From contig OX377204.1 in NCBI GenBank assembly GCA_947396885.1, forward strand, positions 20,529,706-20,593,705: DNA of 64,000 nucleotides, written 5' to 3'. Positions within the stretch are counted from its first letter, which is position 1, and each line of letters starts with the position of its first letter. The notes under the pieces were generated by a model, which saw only the letters and a list, made by a program, of their open reading frames with translations, was not told the DNA's origin and ran no database searches. Origin of the DNA: Heligmosomoides polygyrus polygyrus. Its lineage: Eukaryota; Nematoda; Chromadorea; Rhabditida; Heligmosomidae. Position numbers and translations under genes: made by a program. Positions 1 to 12,900 of the stretch are shown one piece after another.

Positions 1-763
1 TTGTCGCGTCCACTCGATTGGTTCTGTCGGGCTGATCTGCATTGTTCTGCTTTACTGAGATTTATATGCAGAAGGATAGATCTCGAGCAGCTGAGTTCAA
101 ATATATATTTCTTTTCACAAGTACATGATTTCTAAAGAAGTTAATCATAAAGGCCGCTTTAGACCGTTCCAAAGCGGGCTATGTTGACCTGCGCGGTCCT
201 TCCGGCCAATGACCAAAAGACATGTCCGGTACTGTAGTTGCAGTAGTTCCGATTGGAGCAGAGATTGGAGCATTTCACTGGCCATCCTGTGGTTCGGTGC
301 AAGGACAGGCGGACCGATGGGTGGACTATGCCTACTGAAAACAGTCACCTCCGCGCCAAAATCAATGAAATCGATCGATAGTGGCTGATATATCGATACT
401 GGTACTTGTTGTGAAGCCCGTCTATTGTACACGCGACTCCTATCTCAAACAGGCAATTCTAGCCAGAAATAACGATATCAATCCAAAATCGATAAGGTCT
501 GTAGATATAACAGTAGGAACCGATCGATATTAATTATTCGTCGCAACTGTCGTACATTGACGAACGCGCACGCATGGTTCGTATCTCATCTGATTAACTC
601 TGCACAGGGATCGATAGCTGCGGTGGTTCCGAGTTGTGGATCATTTCGTGGGCCATTTGGGCGAACGGATGCAAGGACTGAGGGACAGACGGACAGATAG
701 CCGGGCTATGCCCACTTAAAATGATTAACTCTTGGCACTAATCCATAAAATCGACCGATAGTA
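1..763. repeat. Dispersed repeat, two direct copies (about 240-395 and 616-763)
   Basis: Two stretches share the order: GTTCCGA, then CATTTC.(C)TGG..GGCCAT, then CAAGGAC, then GGACAGACGGAC-like sequence, GGGCTATGCC(C/T)AC, and finally AAAATC.A..GATCGATAG. The second copy abuts the mariner at 764. Weaker echoes (GGCCATTAATTT, GGACTGACGGGCC) occur near 5240-5300. The surrounding sequence is rich in ATCGAT. No gene is visible. Confidence 0.5.
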
Positions 764-1999
764 TCGGGTGTCCGAAAAGTTTTGAGAAAATTCAGAACTT
801 TTTTTGCATTCAAACTACAACTGAACAAAAGCCTAGTCAATCAATAATGTATGACCCGTTGGTGGCCTTCCTCCATCGTTTCGGCAGGGAGACAAATGGC
901 TTTCTCCAAAAAGAAGCAGGACATGACGCTGCCCATTCGTCGACTGTGCGCGCGTTGTCGTCGTTCTTGTGAAACTGCCCTCTACGGTAGAAGCGCTCGA
1001 GTCTTCGGAAAGCGTGAAAATCACAGGGAGAGAGATCCCGGGAGTAAGGTGGGTGGTAGCCACACGATGTTCAGCTTCTCTAGCTGGCTCTGGGTAGCCT
1101 TTGCTGGGTGTGGCCTCGCATTATTCATCAGAAGATGAATCTTGTCCTTGTACAATGTGGTCAACTGGTAACCTCGACTCCATCTCTACCAGCTGTGAGG
1201 AGGCGAGGTTGGCATCAACCGACTGCCCAGCCTATAGGACCTCTTAGTAAACGACTTCCTTGCTACAGTAGTACAAACAGGGCAGGTGCTACTTGCCGTG
1301 GATATCTCTCTTTGGGATGGGCTGTGGGTCTTTGTCGCGAGGCAGCCACGTTCGGTTCCTGTCCGGGTTGTTGCACGTTATCCATGGCCACTATCGTCTC
1401 AGTCCATGCCGTCGTTCGATAGAGGGAGAGTAGAGAAGAGCAGATCTTCTCGCCTGTGTTTTACTTGGGAGCTGTCAGATCGTGAAATACGGTACGAGGA
1501 CGCTTCGCCACAAGATCGGATCGAGTGAGGATATCATAGACGGTGGATTTAGGAGTGCCCGTCTTTCTCTATATCTCGTAAGACTTAGCCAGATTAGCTT
1601 GAACAACCGCGAGGACGACCGTTGTACTTCCCGATTGAGGTCGTCCGGATCGAGCAGCATCGTCGAGGGAGAAGTCTCCTTTTGCAAATCGATCGAACCA
1701 GCGGTACACCGTAGCAGTGTAGGGAAATTCGGGACTCATCAGCGACACAACCTGCTGATGGCCCTCGGTTGGGTTGAAGCCGTAGCGGAAGATCGAAGCA
1801 AAATGATGCGGTACTCATTTCGGCTGGACATGATAAGACTGATGGAAACGTAACCTAGGGGCAAGGCGACTGCATTGATTGAGGTTTAGATCAGAACGCT
1901 ATGATCTACAAGGTTGCATAGTAACATGATGTAACTCGGAACCTGTGAGATCGATTATTTGGATGTATCAAAAATTCTCGAAACTTTCCGGATACCCTG
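764..1999 (-). mobile_element. Mariner element, degenerate transposase
   Basis: Imperfect terminal inverted repeats start GGGTGTCCGAAAAGTTTTGA on the left and end in the matching ..CGAAACTTTCCGGATACCC on the right, with TA dinucleotides at both outer edges. On the minus strand the transposase can be followed in broken frames: an N-terminal part (FRYGFNPTEGHQQVVSLM, TVYRWFDRFAKGDFSLDDAA, SGRP), then MNNARPHPAKATQSQLEKL, and the C-terminal part with SRDLSPCDFHAF, FYRRGQFHKNDD and LPKRWRK. Frameshifts and stops show the copy is dead. Confidence 0.85.
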
Positions 2000-2295
2000 T
2001 AGACAGGCAGGCGATTGGTGTGATCTTTCAGCTGCAGTGTCCGTCAATCACTCTCACTCATCAAAATGAAGTGATTTCTACTTTAAGCGGTAAGCACAGA
2101 AATCAGTTAATTTCACAGCAGAAAGCTGAGATTGTTCTACGCGTTTACTGGCAGCATATTCAACGTATCACATTAATATCAAGCGAACACATACAAACAT
2201 GGCTTTCAATAGTAGAGATCTCCATACGTGGTGCATACCGTACGCCTATCACCGTACAATTATTGAATAGTATTGCAATTTTACAGATTATTGTG

Positions 2296-5200
2296 CTACA
2301 TCCGAGTGCCCATAGTGTACTCGGCTCGTCGATCTGTCCTACAGTACAAGCTGCATCGGTAGACGATGAACAGGGCGACGGCTACAGGAATCAGCAGCAG
2401 GACAGCAAGAACGGTGATCAATGCCCACCGTGGAATTGGCCATTTCCAGTCTGAATGATGAGCATAAACGTTTCGAGTTATGCTACAAAGTTCTATCGTT
2501 TTCCCAAGAGCGGCCTGCAGTAGAAGCCGCGGTCTGCAAACAGACGAGTGGACCAAGTTTAATTCCTTGCCAATGCGCCGTAATGGCACAGAGGGGCCTC
2601 ATACAAGACACACGGTACCTCAGCATTCACGGATGGTCTCTTCATGCAGAGACGTCTGCAAGTAATGTTCCCTCCTGATAATCAGCAGCCTTCCTAGATT
2701 CCCCTTGATCTTCTCGATCTCCTGAATGTCGATGACCGCGCTGTCTACTTCAGAACATCGTTCTCTTGTCGAAGACCCTCTATAGCTCGCTCCTGTCTCA
2801 AATTCTAGTTCATGCACTATTTTGTCAATGCTATACAGCTGATTTAGTGCCCTCTCTATAACATCTTCTGGTAGATTCTCCTCTTTTACAAAGTAGGTGC
2901 TCAATATCTCTATCAAAGGTGTGCATTCAAGGATTAACGATCCACCGGCATTTTTCACTAAATTTCTTTTTTCTCTGTTAAGGAAATTTAATGCAGGAAA
3001 TTTCCCAGTCCTGGAAGAAAAGGTTTGTTCTTCCCGCCGCGCCATGCTGTGGTGACCTCCCCCCCCCCCCCGGACCCTATTTGCGCCGAATTGTTGTTCA
3101 TGCTCAGTTTAGGACTTCTTGACCCTTCTTCCCTATACGAGTTCTGTTGGCGCTAGACAGACACCTTTCAATGGCATATTAGCCGATGATATAGTCTTAT
3201 TGTTAGGAAGGGGGAGTAATAATTTAATCATAGAGAGGTCAGTACGAGATCTCGGTGTTACGTACAACGACAGGCTTTCGTACGAGAAATATATTGAGAA
3301 GACTGTGTCGGTATCATATGCAAAATCAAACTTTATCATGCGTGCTTTTAAAACACGAAATAAGGAAACACTTTTCAAACTCTTCGTGACTTATGTAAGA
3401 CCAATCCTGAAGCATTGTACGCTGCTGTGGTCTCCTTCTCGAGTTCAGTACATCAGCAAAATTGAAGACGTTCAAAAAAGATTCACAAAAGAGATATTCG
3501 CAAGAAACGACCAATCTCTCCTCAGTTATCGTGAGCGTCTAACTCGACTCAGTGGTAGTTCACTAAAACTGAGAAGAATGTTATATGACCAAGGGTTTCT
3601 ATTTAAGCTGCTCATCGGATATGTTGACTTTAGCTGTGAGTCCCCACTAATAATGTCGCAGTCCGTCATCAGAACAAGAGGTCACCAAGAAGTTGACTAC
3701 TTCCTGGAAGAGCCCGACCGCAACTTCGTGCAGAGTCCTTTTGGTGCCGAGTGATAGATACATGGAACTAGCTCCCAACGTCGTTACTTATGTCGCCATC
3801 TCCTGCTAGCTTCAGTCGACAGCTTGAAGGCTTTTTAAAACAAAGTGGTGTTTTTGATTCTAACATCTTTTGGCTCACTAAAAAACTACGCTATTATTTC
3901 AGGCAATTTTCGAATCACGCAATTCATCGTGGAAACCATTTTCCGCAGGTGTCTAAAAAAGCTTCTTTCCTTGCAGTTTTTAGTGATCAACTGTTTTCGC
4001 ATCACTTTTGAAACAATAATTTTCTCCACTTTTGCTAGTCTTTGAGGACCAATTTTTGCTATATTCTTTTGTGATAAGCAGATTTTGCAATACTTTCAGC
4101 TCAATAAATATTGTATTGTAAACAAAAACTGCTGAATGAACACTGCTTGAACAAAAGCACTTTCCGCATCACGTAATTCTAGGAATAAACCATTTTTCGC
4201 AGATCTCTAAAAAAGCAACCTTTCCTTGCATTTGTTTTGTGATCAACTGTTTTCGCATCACTTTTGAAACAATAATTTTCATCCACTTTTGCTGGTCTTT
4301 TGATAGCCAATTTTCGCTGTTTTTTCTTGTGATAGGCAGACTTTGTAATACTTTGGGCTCAATAAATATTGTATTGTATTGTAATATTGACAAGAACGAG
4401 AATTTGGCTACTTTTGCTATGAATGCCGTCTAACTGGTTAAATTCTAACTTACTATAATTGTACGGATTTATAGCGTTTACCATATTCACTGCAACATGT
4501 TTTTGTCAAAAAAGCACTGAAACATTTGTCGACAAAACGTTAACACCCACTCCTGTTTCTGAGCATACCCGATAAGGTGTCGTGCAGGCTTCCTCTCCCA
4601 CTCTATGCATTACTCTTTCCGTTGTATAGACTGCTTGATCGTATCTATTCCAATTTTGAGCAACACTACGATGTTGTGTCCATACTTTTTCGGCGATGCC
4701 GATGACGAAGTACTGAATAAACCACCCATAAGAGCTTCAAACTTGGGAAGTTAAACCATTTTACAGCATTCAGTTCATATGGCCCCAGAACAACATATTG
4801 TACATAACCTTTCTGCATTTCTGTTGAATGCTGTGCATTCCATTTCAATCAACTTTTGTGAAGGAGAGTTTTATTATAACTAAAAGTTTTAAGAGTTGCA
4901 TTGCCAATTTGCACGACAGTATTCGGTTCTATCGATCGATATTATTTAATTCTTGCCAAATCGATCTACCGCCCAGCCAACTGGTCCCCTGGAATGACCC
5001 CTTGATTGATACTGTTTGTTTCTGTGAAATCAATCCAGCGGTTGTCGAATTCACATGACCCCCCTCGAATTTTAGTCACAAACTTTTTTCAAGAATTTTA
5101 TCAATCGTTGTTGATCGGTCTTGTGGTGAAACCTGCTTAGCAGCCATTATACACATTTGGTCATTCCCCCAATCAAGACCCCAGTCCTAACCAGAAATTG

Positions 5201-8200
5201 AAAGTCAAGCTGCTGCGAACTTACGAAGCTCTTGAAGTGGCCATTAATTTAGCGCAGACGGAAGGACTGACGGGCCAGCTCTTCGTACTATAATGGGCTC
5301 CTATTATGCCTGCTCCTACACCAAAATCATCGCTTCATCTTTTTCAAGATAATTCCTAGCCTCATACTATGATAAGTGGAAAGCTTATGTCGTCCGATTG
5401 CCAATTCTGTATGGAATGTGCTTGAATCGCCTATTCGAATAGGCATTCCAAGGATTCTCATTCAAATTCGAATATTCAAAAAATCGTGTTTTTCGAATGT
5501 GCTCGAATTCGAATATTCACAAAAATCACACTTTTCGAATATATTCGAATTTGAGCACTCGAAAATCGGAACCATTCGAATGTTCGAGAATTTGTGAGAA
5601 CACATCTACATATAGTATAAGAGATTTTTCTCACTGCGCTATGTAGAACTATGTATGTTCGCTAGAATTCATCGACTTACCACTACTTAGGTCCAAGACT
5701 TCGCCTTTCAAGAGAGTTGTGTACGAGTTTATCATGTATCGAATGCCAACGGTGTAGTCGCCCTTCTTGAAGTGTGACTCTGAAAACTTGGTGTTGAATT
5801 TTCAAAAATTGTATTGTAACGTGGAATCTGCGCCCTATTTTTAACTCCCTGTTAGGACTAGACTACCAGTTGGAGTGACCGTATGCTCAGTCAATTGATG
5901 GAATAGCCACTATTGCTACTAAATATTTACAAAAAGGGGAGAACTTCGCTATCGCCTCGACGCTCCAAGCCGTGTGTAACTGTGCTGTGAAGTTAACGAG
6001 ACTAAGGCCCTAAATCCAAAGGAAACTAATGGCTTAAAGAATTTTCAAAAGGGTTTAGCTCTTCAACCGACCATAAGAGATATTAATTTGTTCATCGACA
6101 GCGAAAAAACCAACCAGCTCTAGCAGTGACTGCATTGACGGCGTCATCAGTGAGGTATCTCCCTGTCACGGATCCGAGCGACGTAGACACCTAGAAGTAA
6201 CGTCCTCCAGGCTCTATTAGGCTGTTGTACTAGGGGTGGATAAGGAAGGATTCTTAGACGAATGCCTTAGGTTAGACGAACCGCATGGTCATCGGCAGAG
6301 ACGAATATTAGCACGTCGTCGTCGCACTGTCCACGACGTTGGCGTTTCCGAAGGACGTCGGCGAATGTTTCGGCCGCTAGACGTGCCATGGCTGGGTTCC
6401 TGAACAACACCAATCAAGTGTTCCATTGTCCATTCCACGAAGATAGCCTTTCTCGCCCTCTTTGATTGACTAGGGAAATCTACGTTGAGGCGACTTAGAT
6501 TTTACCAAAAAGTATTAATATAATAGCCTACCTAGTTTTTTATGAAAAGTAAGACAAATAGCCTCCTTAGCCTTTCAAAAACTGAAAATTCTATCAAAAA
6601 CAAGAGTCCCTTTAGCTTCTTTATAATGAAAAAGTTTATAAAAAAATAGTCTTTCTAGCCACTTGGAATTTAGAAAATCTTCCAGAAAAAAAAACCTTAA
6701 ATCTTATAACGTAGAATATTAGCAGATACCATCAGACTTCAAGAGCCAGTCCTCGCGTTTGACCAGCTAATTTTATGGATTGCACCGGCTTCCAAAGTCT
6801 TCTGAACACCTTCCAGAAAGCAACGGTATGTAGCCTCCCTCAAAAACTTAATAAAAACGATAATATCTAAAGGAAAGAGTTGCAGTCTTTCTAAAATCTC
6901 TGGATAAGAGTAAATAGATTTGTCTGGATAGCCATTCCATCGCGTGTTCAAAGAAATCAAACCTTCAACGTGCGTAGTCTTGGTTTAATATTCGGAAGAA
7001 AATACGATCCATTCACAGTTTATCAGTTATGTTTCATCTCGTTTAGAAAGTATACCAGCTGAACGACCTCGAAGAGGTCGAAGGCTTGGTTAGCCTGCTC
7101 AGGATATCCTAATTTGGAGCCTATGATAATGCATATTCAGCTGACAGCTGGTGCCTCCTCAGATTGTTCATTAGCTGCTCATCGCAAGTCATTGTATACG
7201 GCAAAAACGCATTCAAATTATTGTGCAGATGTCACAACGACGTTTTGTTGCGATCAAAACTTCTAGCGCCAAGCGGGACTCGAACCCGCACCTCCCTCTG
7301 ACCGGGCGGGAATGTTCTACGCCTTTACACCACCTGCGCCGTTTGATCGAACGCAACATCCACACCTCGTGGGACCGATCAGCACTCACCCGTATCCGGG
7401 ATGAGCCAGCCGCTGCTATCAGCATGGAATCAGTTAAGCTGATGGTCATGATAGAAACAATTCAAATCAGTTTCTTTAAGCCTCAAGTGGCTGGTATCGA
7501 GGAAGTAAGCTGCGTCACAACGATGTTTTTATGCGATCAAAACTTCTAGCGCCAGGCGGGACTCGAACCCGCACCTCCCTCTGACTGGGCGGGAATGCTC
7601 TACGCCTTTACCCGTTTGATCGAATGCAATGAATTGCTATGGAGATGTATTGTTACTATGATTCAAATTCAAACTACCTCCACAACATCCTGTTGAGGTA
7701 CAGGGCGTGGCGCATCCTAAATTGGATTGACCAACACCGTCCTTTATCCTTAGAAGAGCTCATGAATCTCCTGTTGCACCTTCCAACGAAAAGCCCGTTT
7801 CGAACCCTGATTCTCAGAGCAAGAAGTGAAACAACGTCTTCATTCTGGGTCTGTAAAAGTCGTAATGGAATTTCTAAGCCTTTTTTAGAAAAATGTTTTG
7901 TCAAACATATTAATGTGATACAAAAAACTTTCACATCTGTTCCTAGTGTTATTTTTTGTCTTATTATTAACTGTTACATTAGACATTGTTTTTAGTGCTC
8001 ATAGATATTTCTTAGGTGACTATCCACCTATATGTTAGCTAATTAATTGATTAATTAGTTTTCTTCAAATTAGTTCTTGCTTTAATTACCCAAGCTTTAA
8101 AAAAATTTTCCAGAAATCATTCGACTACGGTTCTGGTACTGGATTTCCCAAAATGTATACACATGGTTAGAGGTATGGTATCATACACTCCATATCCCTT

Positions 8201-9908
8201 CTCTTCCGTACTGTTGGACTCAAAAGAGCGGGTGATTCATTGCTTCTGCTTCCGTATAAGGACCATGCGGAACCGAAACCAACCACATATTCATTTGATG
8301 GGATAACTCCCAATTGATTTGACCCCCACAGACTCTGAAGAAGGCGAGACAGCAGAAGGGTAAGCCAGTAAACCCTTTCACAACCTCCTGACGAGCTTAG
8401 CAAATTTATAGGAAGATTCAACCTATTCCGTTCTACTTGGTTTGCACGCCTTGGTTTAGTTTTTTTGCAAAGCATAAAGAACGCCATTAGTCAGCTCATT
8501 TCTGGAGTCCTCTACGCATTCTGTGTATTTAAATACTTCTACGAAATGCCTTGGAGGCAATTTGAAAGCGTATTTGATTTATCCAAAGACTTGCGGTGGA
8601 TATTCGATAGATAAGTCAGTGTTTTATTTTCCCAGGCGTCTGGTACCAATTCACGGACCTCGAAATGATTAAAGGCTTGAGCGGCATAGACGGGAGACCC
8701 GAACCAAGAATCTTCGGGGTGCAGTTGACAGCCGGCGCTTCCACTGCCTGGGCCACCACGCGCCCCTTTTCTCTTAAATTTTAACAGCCTCTGAAGAGCT
8801 ACACTGACCTCTGATCCGCGTCAAGCACCATCCTTCGAACAACAGCGACCGATACGGTGAAACCCCTGGGAGAGTCGTCACATCGACCGACGTCCATTGG
8901 CGAACATGTGCATTTTGTGCTTTCTCGTACTTCAATGAGAGCGTCCGAGAGTTGCTGCTCTATAAGCGATTCATTGGAGAAGATTCTCAGATGGTCGTTA
9001 AGCAGACTGCATTTATTTATTGTATTTGAAGAACATGAAATGACTCCGTTTTCCCCAAATACAGACCGCCAACGAGATGTTACAACATACTGCTTCGAGT
9101 GCACAGGGGCGAGTTAAACATGGTTAAAGCAAAGCTGTTTTCAGTAACCCGCTATCATTAATTTTTGCAATACATACTAAAGCTACTGCCATGGCACCAA
9201 GAAATACCAGTGGTTAGGAGCCATGATTCATAGAATCATGTTTTGTTTCATTATTATAGGGTGGTGTTCTATCAAATTTTGCTCAAATTATTTTTTTTTA
9301 TTAAATGATTATAACCGCTTTCTTTAGAGCAAGGTCGTATGCATTAATGTGAGGCGCAGAAAAGTTAGGACCCAGGACCTCCCATGTTCTTCTTCCATTC
9401 TACTCTATTCTATATCGCGCCATGCACTTCTACCATGTGTGGTGAAGTTTACTTGGTTACAACTGCAAGTGGTCTTTATATAAAGTTTTGCGCTTAAACA
9501 AAGATCTACATTCTGCTCTCGGACCGAGTAATGTTTCATGTTAGGCAGAATGTTGACAACATTAAATTGCCCATAAAACTTTCAGCTACAACTATTCCTT
9601 TGAGGAGAAACAGAAGAAATGAAACAAACGAAAAGCAGAAGAGGCTGGAAGTTTGATTATTTTTAGTATTTTAAGCCATTTTTGGTTCATTTTTGTGATA
9701 AGAAAAAGGGGCCTTGTTTGGGTCAGTCTTCAAACGTTTGTAACCATAGGAGGCTGCAAATTGTTCAACCATCAGCTAAAAGGTTGAAGTATCCACCATG
9801 TGCCGGCTGTCGCATGTTCTCCAGACCGATGTTCATGGTTCGGGTCCCATCCAAGCCAACTAATGGTAAACTTGCCTCCCCTCGGGATACTTGAGTTGGA
9901 AACAGAAT

Positions 9909-9968
<60 letters not shown>

Positions 9969-12900
9969 TACACTACAAAGAGTGCGCCTCTAAATAATCA
10001 AATACGTCAGAATACTAGTGCAAGTAAAATGAAAATGGTGAAAAAAAGGAAAAAACAGTAATGATCAGACTCAGCTCAAAATTACCCATGCCCAGAAAAT
10101 TGGAGGAAATCGGTTAAGGATTCTACCACAAATGCTTGCACACGGTGTAATCTGCCATTTAAAAAAGCGGCTGTTATCCGTACCAGTTGGCCATGTTACC
10201 CTCGAACAAATAGTTGGCATAGGTCATTGCTGGAGCATCGGGACACGGGTATGCTAACCATGCCCGTGGAACTAGCAATTAGGATATGGATATGCATATG
10301 TGGGAAGGGTGAAACACAGAATTGTCCACCGGAAAGCAACTGCAAGTTATTGCACTCAGTTTTATAGCCTCTACAACATGACGTAAAAGTAGAATGCATG
10401 GCGAGTTAGTCTTGGGATTGACAGTATTCCTTATCCCGTGGTAAGCAAGGACACGTGTAGCGCAGTCGGAGAAGGCGCCGAATGTCGCCTGCACCCGATA
10501 TCATGTTCCTGGTTCGGATTTCCCGCCGAGTTCAACCAAGCCTTCCATCCCTCCGGGGTCGGTGAATTCGTCCCAGACTTGTCTGGGAAGGATGATGCGT
10601 TGTTCATCGGCTGGCCACCGCAAGTCATTGTATGGCCAAATACGCATTCAAGTCGCCTCCACTACATCCTGTAGAAGTAGAATGCGTGGCGCATCCCAAA
10701 AGGGATTGAGTAACGCCGCCCTTTATCCTTTATCCTTTAGTAAGTATTAAACTAACTCTAGATCCGTTATGGTGTTGGTTGGAATCCAATCTGATGCTTT
10801 ATCTTCTGCTCACCTTTACTATACTTCGATATTATATTATTCAAACCTTAGCACTTCCTTCAAAGTCTTTCGCAATTACAGAAAGGCAGACGGTGATGCC
10901 CTTCTAAAGACGAGCCATCGTTTATCTAAGGTTCCGCTGCCATCACACACGCCATGGAATCATGCAATGTTTGCGCACGTTTTATTTGACGACTGTCGTC
11001 GGATGAGGGAACATAAGACGCAGATAAGGTGTGCGATTCACCTCGACTGAGCCTTGTCGCAGCACGAGGTTCCACTGGTCGCACTGGAGGAAGGATCACA
11101 GGACGAAGGATGGCGTGAGGCGCATGACACTGGGACAGTTTTCGGACAACTGTGTGTGAAGTTCAGGGCAACTACTTGTCATATGAAAATCTCCTACAGA
11201 TGACAGGATTTCAGCCTAATGGTGGCTGACTATCCTACAGCAAATCATCGGGATTATTGACATGAGCGTTTTCAAAATGTTTGGGCCATGGCGGTCCCTC
11301 GTCGTTGTCAGTTGATCCCTCTTTTGGTTGTGCCTCGTACTCTACTTCTGCGCAATATTATGGAGGCAAATGGAGTGCGTATTTAGCCAATTTAATGACC
11401 TGCGGTCATCAGCGTTTGAAAAACTCTACGTCTTAACCTTCCCAGACAAATCTGATATTAAATTCCGCTTTTCTTTAGAAATGTCCAATAAAAAACTTCG
11501 TTGAGCACAACACCAACAGCGTGGGCTTCTTATCATCCCGCCGTCGAACGTTCTCTTATCAGTGTAAACAAATCTGTTTCGAAATGGTTCTTCTATCAAC
11601 ATCAAACTGAACTCAATCGTTGGCCAACGAGGTTTGAAAAAATGAAAATTCCTACACTTTGCCCTGACAGACAATTATTGAGTTAAATTATCCTATTTCA
11701 GTACATTTGCTACGGCAGAGTATACCTGGCGTTGCTGAATCTTCTAGGCTCACAATGTGTTTTGAAGTTACGTGCTAGATAATTTGCGTAAGGCGTCCCA
11801 TAGGGCCACAGGTGCCATGTTCCAATATATTCTACAGTCCGCTTGGAATTCCTCCCATACTATTGATAGCCTCTTCTATAGGACTGTCTACGGGACATGC
11901 TCTTCGTTGGTCCTCGCCGACATGCGCGCTGCCCGTAAAGGATGGTTTATCTGATTGATTTGAACCACAATCTACAAACTTAAATAAATAAGTAAATTTA
12001 AATTTAATTAATTAAATAAATAATAGCTGGCTGATGTGGACAGGTAGCCTTGGTGTGAACCTGAACAAGAGTAAGCTCTTCCGGCTCAGCTGCAAGTTGT
12101 GCCACTTGTTCCCCTAGTTCAAAATTGGTTGCCAAAGGGTTGCAACTGCCGGGTGATTTGTTGTTCTCATTGTTTTAGTGTTGTCTTTTTTCATTGCACG
12201 GCTTGTTTCGATCTTGCTTTCTGGCGTTTTGTGAACGTCTATTTGACGTATAAATAAATAAATAAATAAATATTGGGAGCATAAAGCTCTCTGCCGTTCT
12301 AATTGACTTCATTTTGCATTTTCAAGTCTTAAAAGGCACGATAAAAAGCGGCGTTAGTCAGTTCTCTCTGGGGCGCGTCACGCATCCTACTTCTACGCGA
12401 TATCGAGAGGGCAATGTGAATGCGTATTTGGTCTATACTATGACCTGCAGTGGCCAGCCAGTGGACAAATCGCTGCCTTATTCTTCTCAGGTAAGTTTAT
12501 TACCAATTTACCGACCGCGGAGAGGTGGAAGGCTTGGTTAGTCTGGGCGGGAAATCCGAAGCAAGAACCTGATATCGGATGAACGGGAAGGCAAGCGCCT
12601 TCTCCGACTGACTGCGCTATCAGTGCCTAAGTTTTGAATTTCACCTCTAGGTCTAGCAGAAGATAACTGAAGCTTATTTTTAATTCTAGAATAAAGGTAA
12701 AGGGCAAAGGATGGCGTTACTCAATCCCTTTTGGGATGCGCCAGCGCAATCTATTTACTTCTACGGGATGTCGCGGAGGCGAGTTGAATGCGTATTTGGC
12801 CATACAATGACTTGCAGTGGCCAGCCGATGAACAAGTCAGCGCTTTATCCTTCCCAAACACGTCTGGTACCAATTCACCGACCCCGGAGGGATGGAAGGC

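Noticed and set aside
6739..6960. Minus-strand frame with FLEGVQKTLEAGA as an extra exon of the MOLO-1-like gene
   Set aside because: The neighbouring exons already join in phase, and the exon at 5681-5779 supplies the equivalent helix with better splice sites.
7264..7341. Minus-strand tRNA gene candidate
   Set aside because: The B box is good but stem pairing is poor, the unit is repeated in tandem and at 42330, and it continues into conserved non-tRNA sequence; it is a repeat.
8960..9104. Longer exon 2 of the MOLO-1-like gene (including LLNDHLRIFSNESLIE)
   Set aside because: Acceptors at about 8986 and 9003 would need a phase 2 donor in exon 1, but the only good donor is phase 1. It stays possible if there is an unseen small exon.
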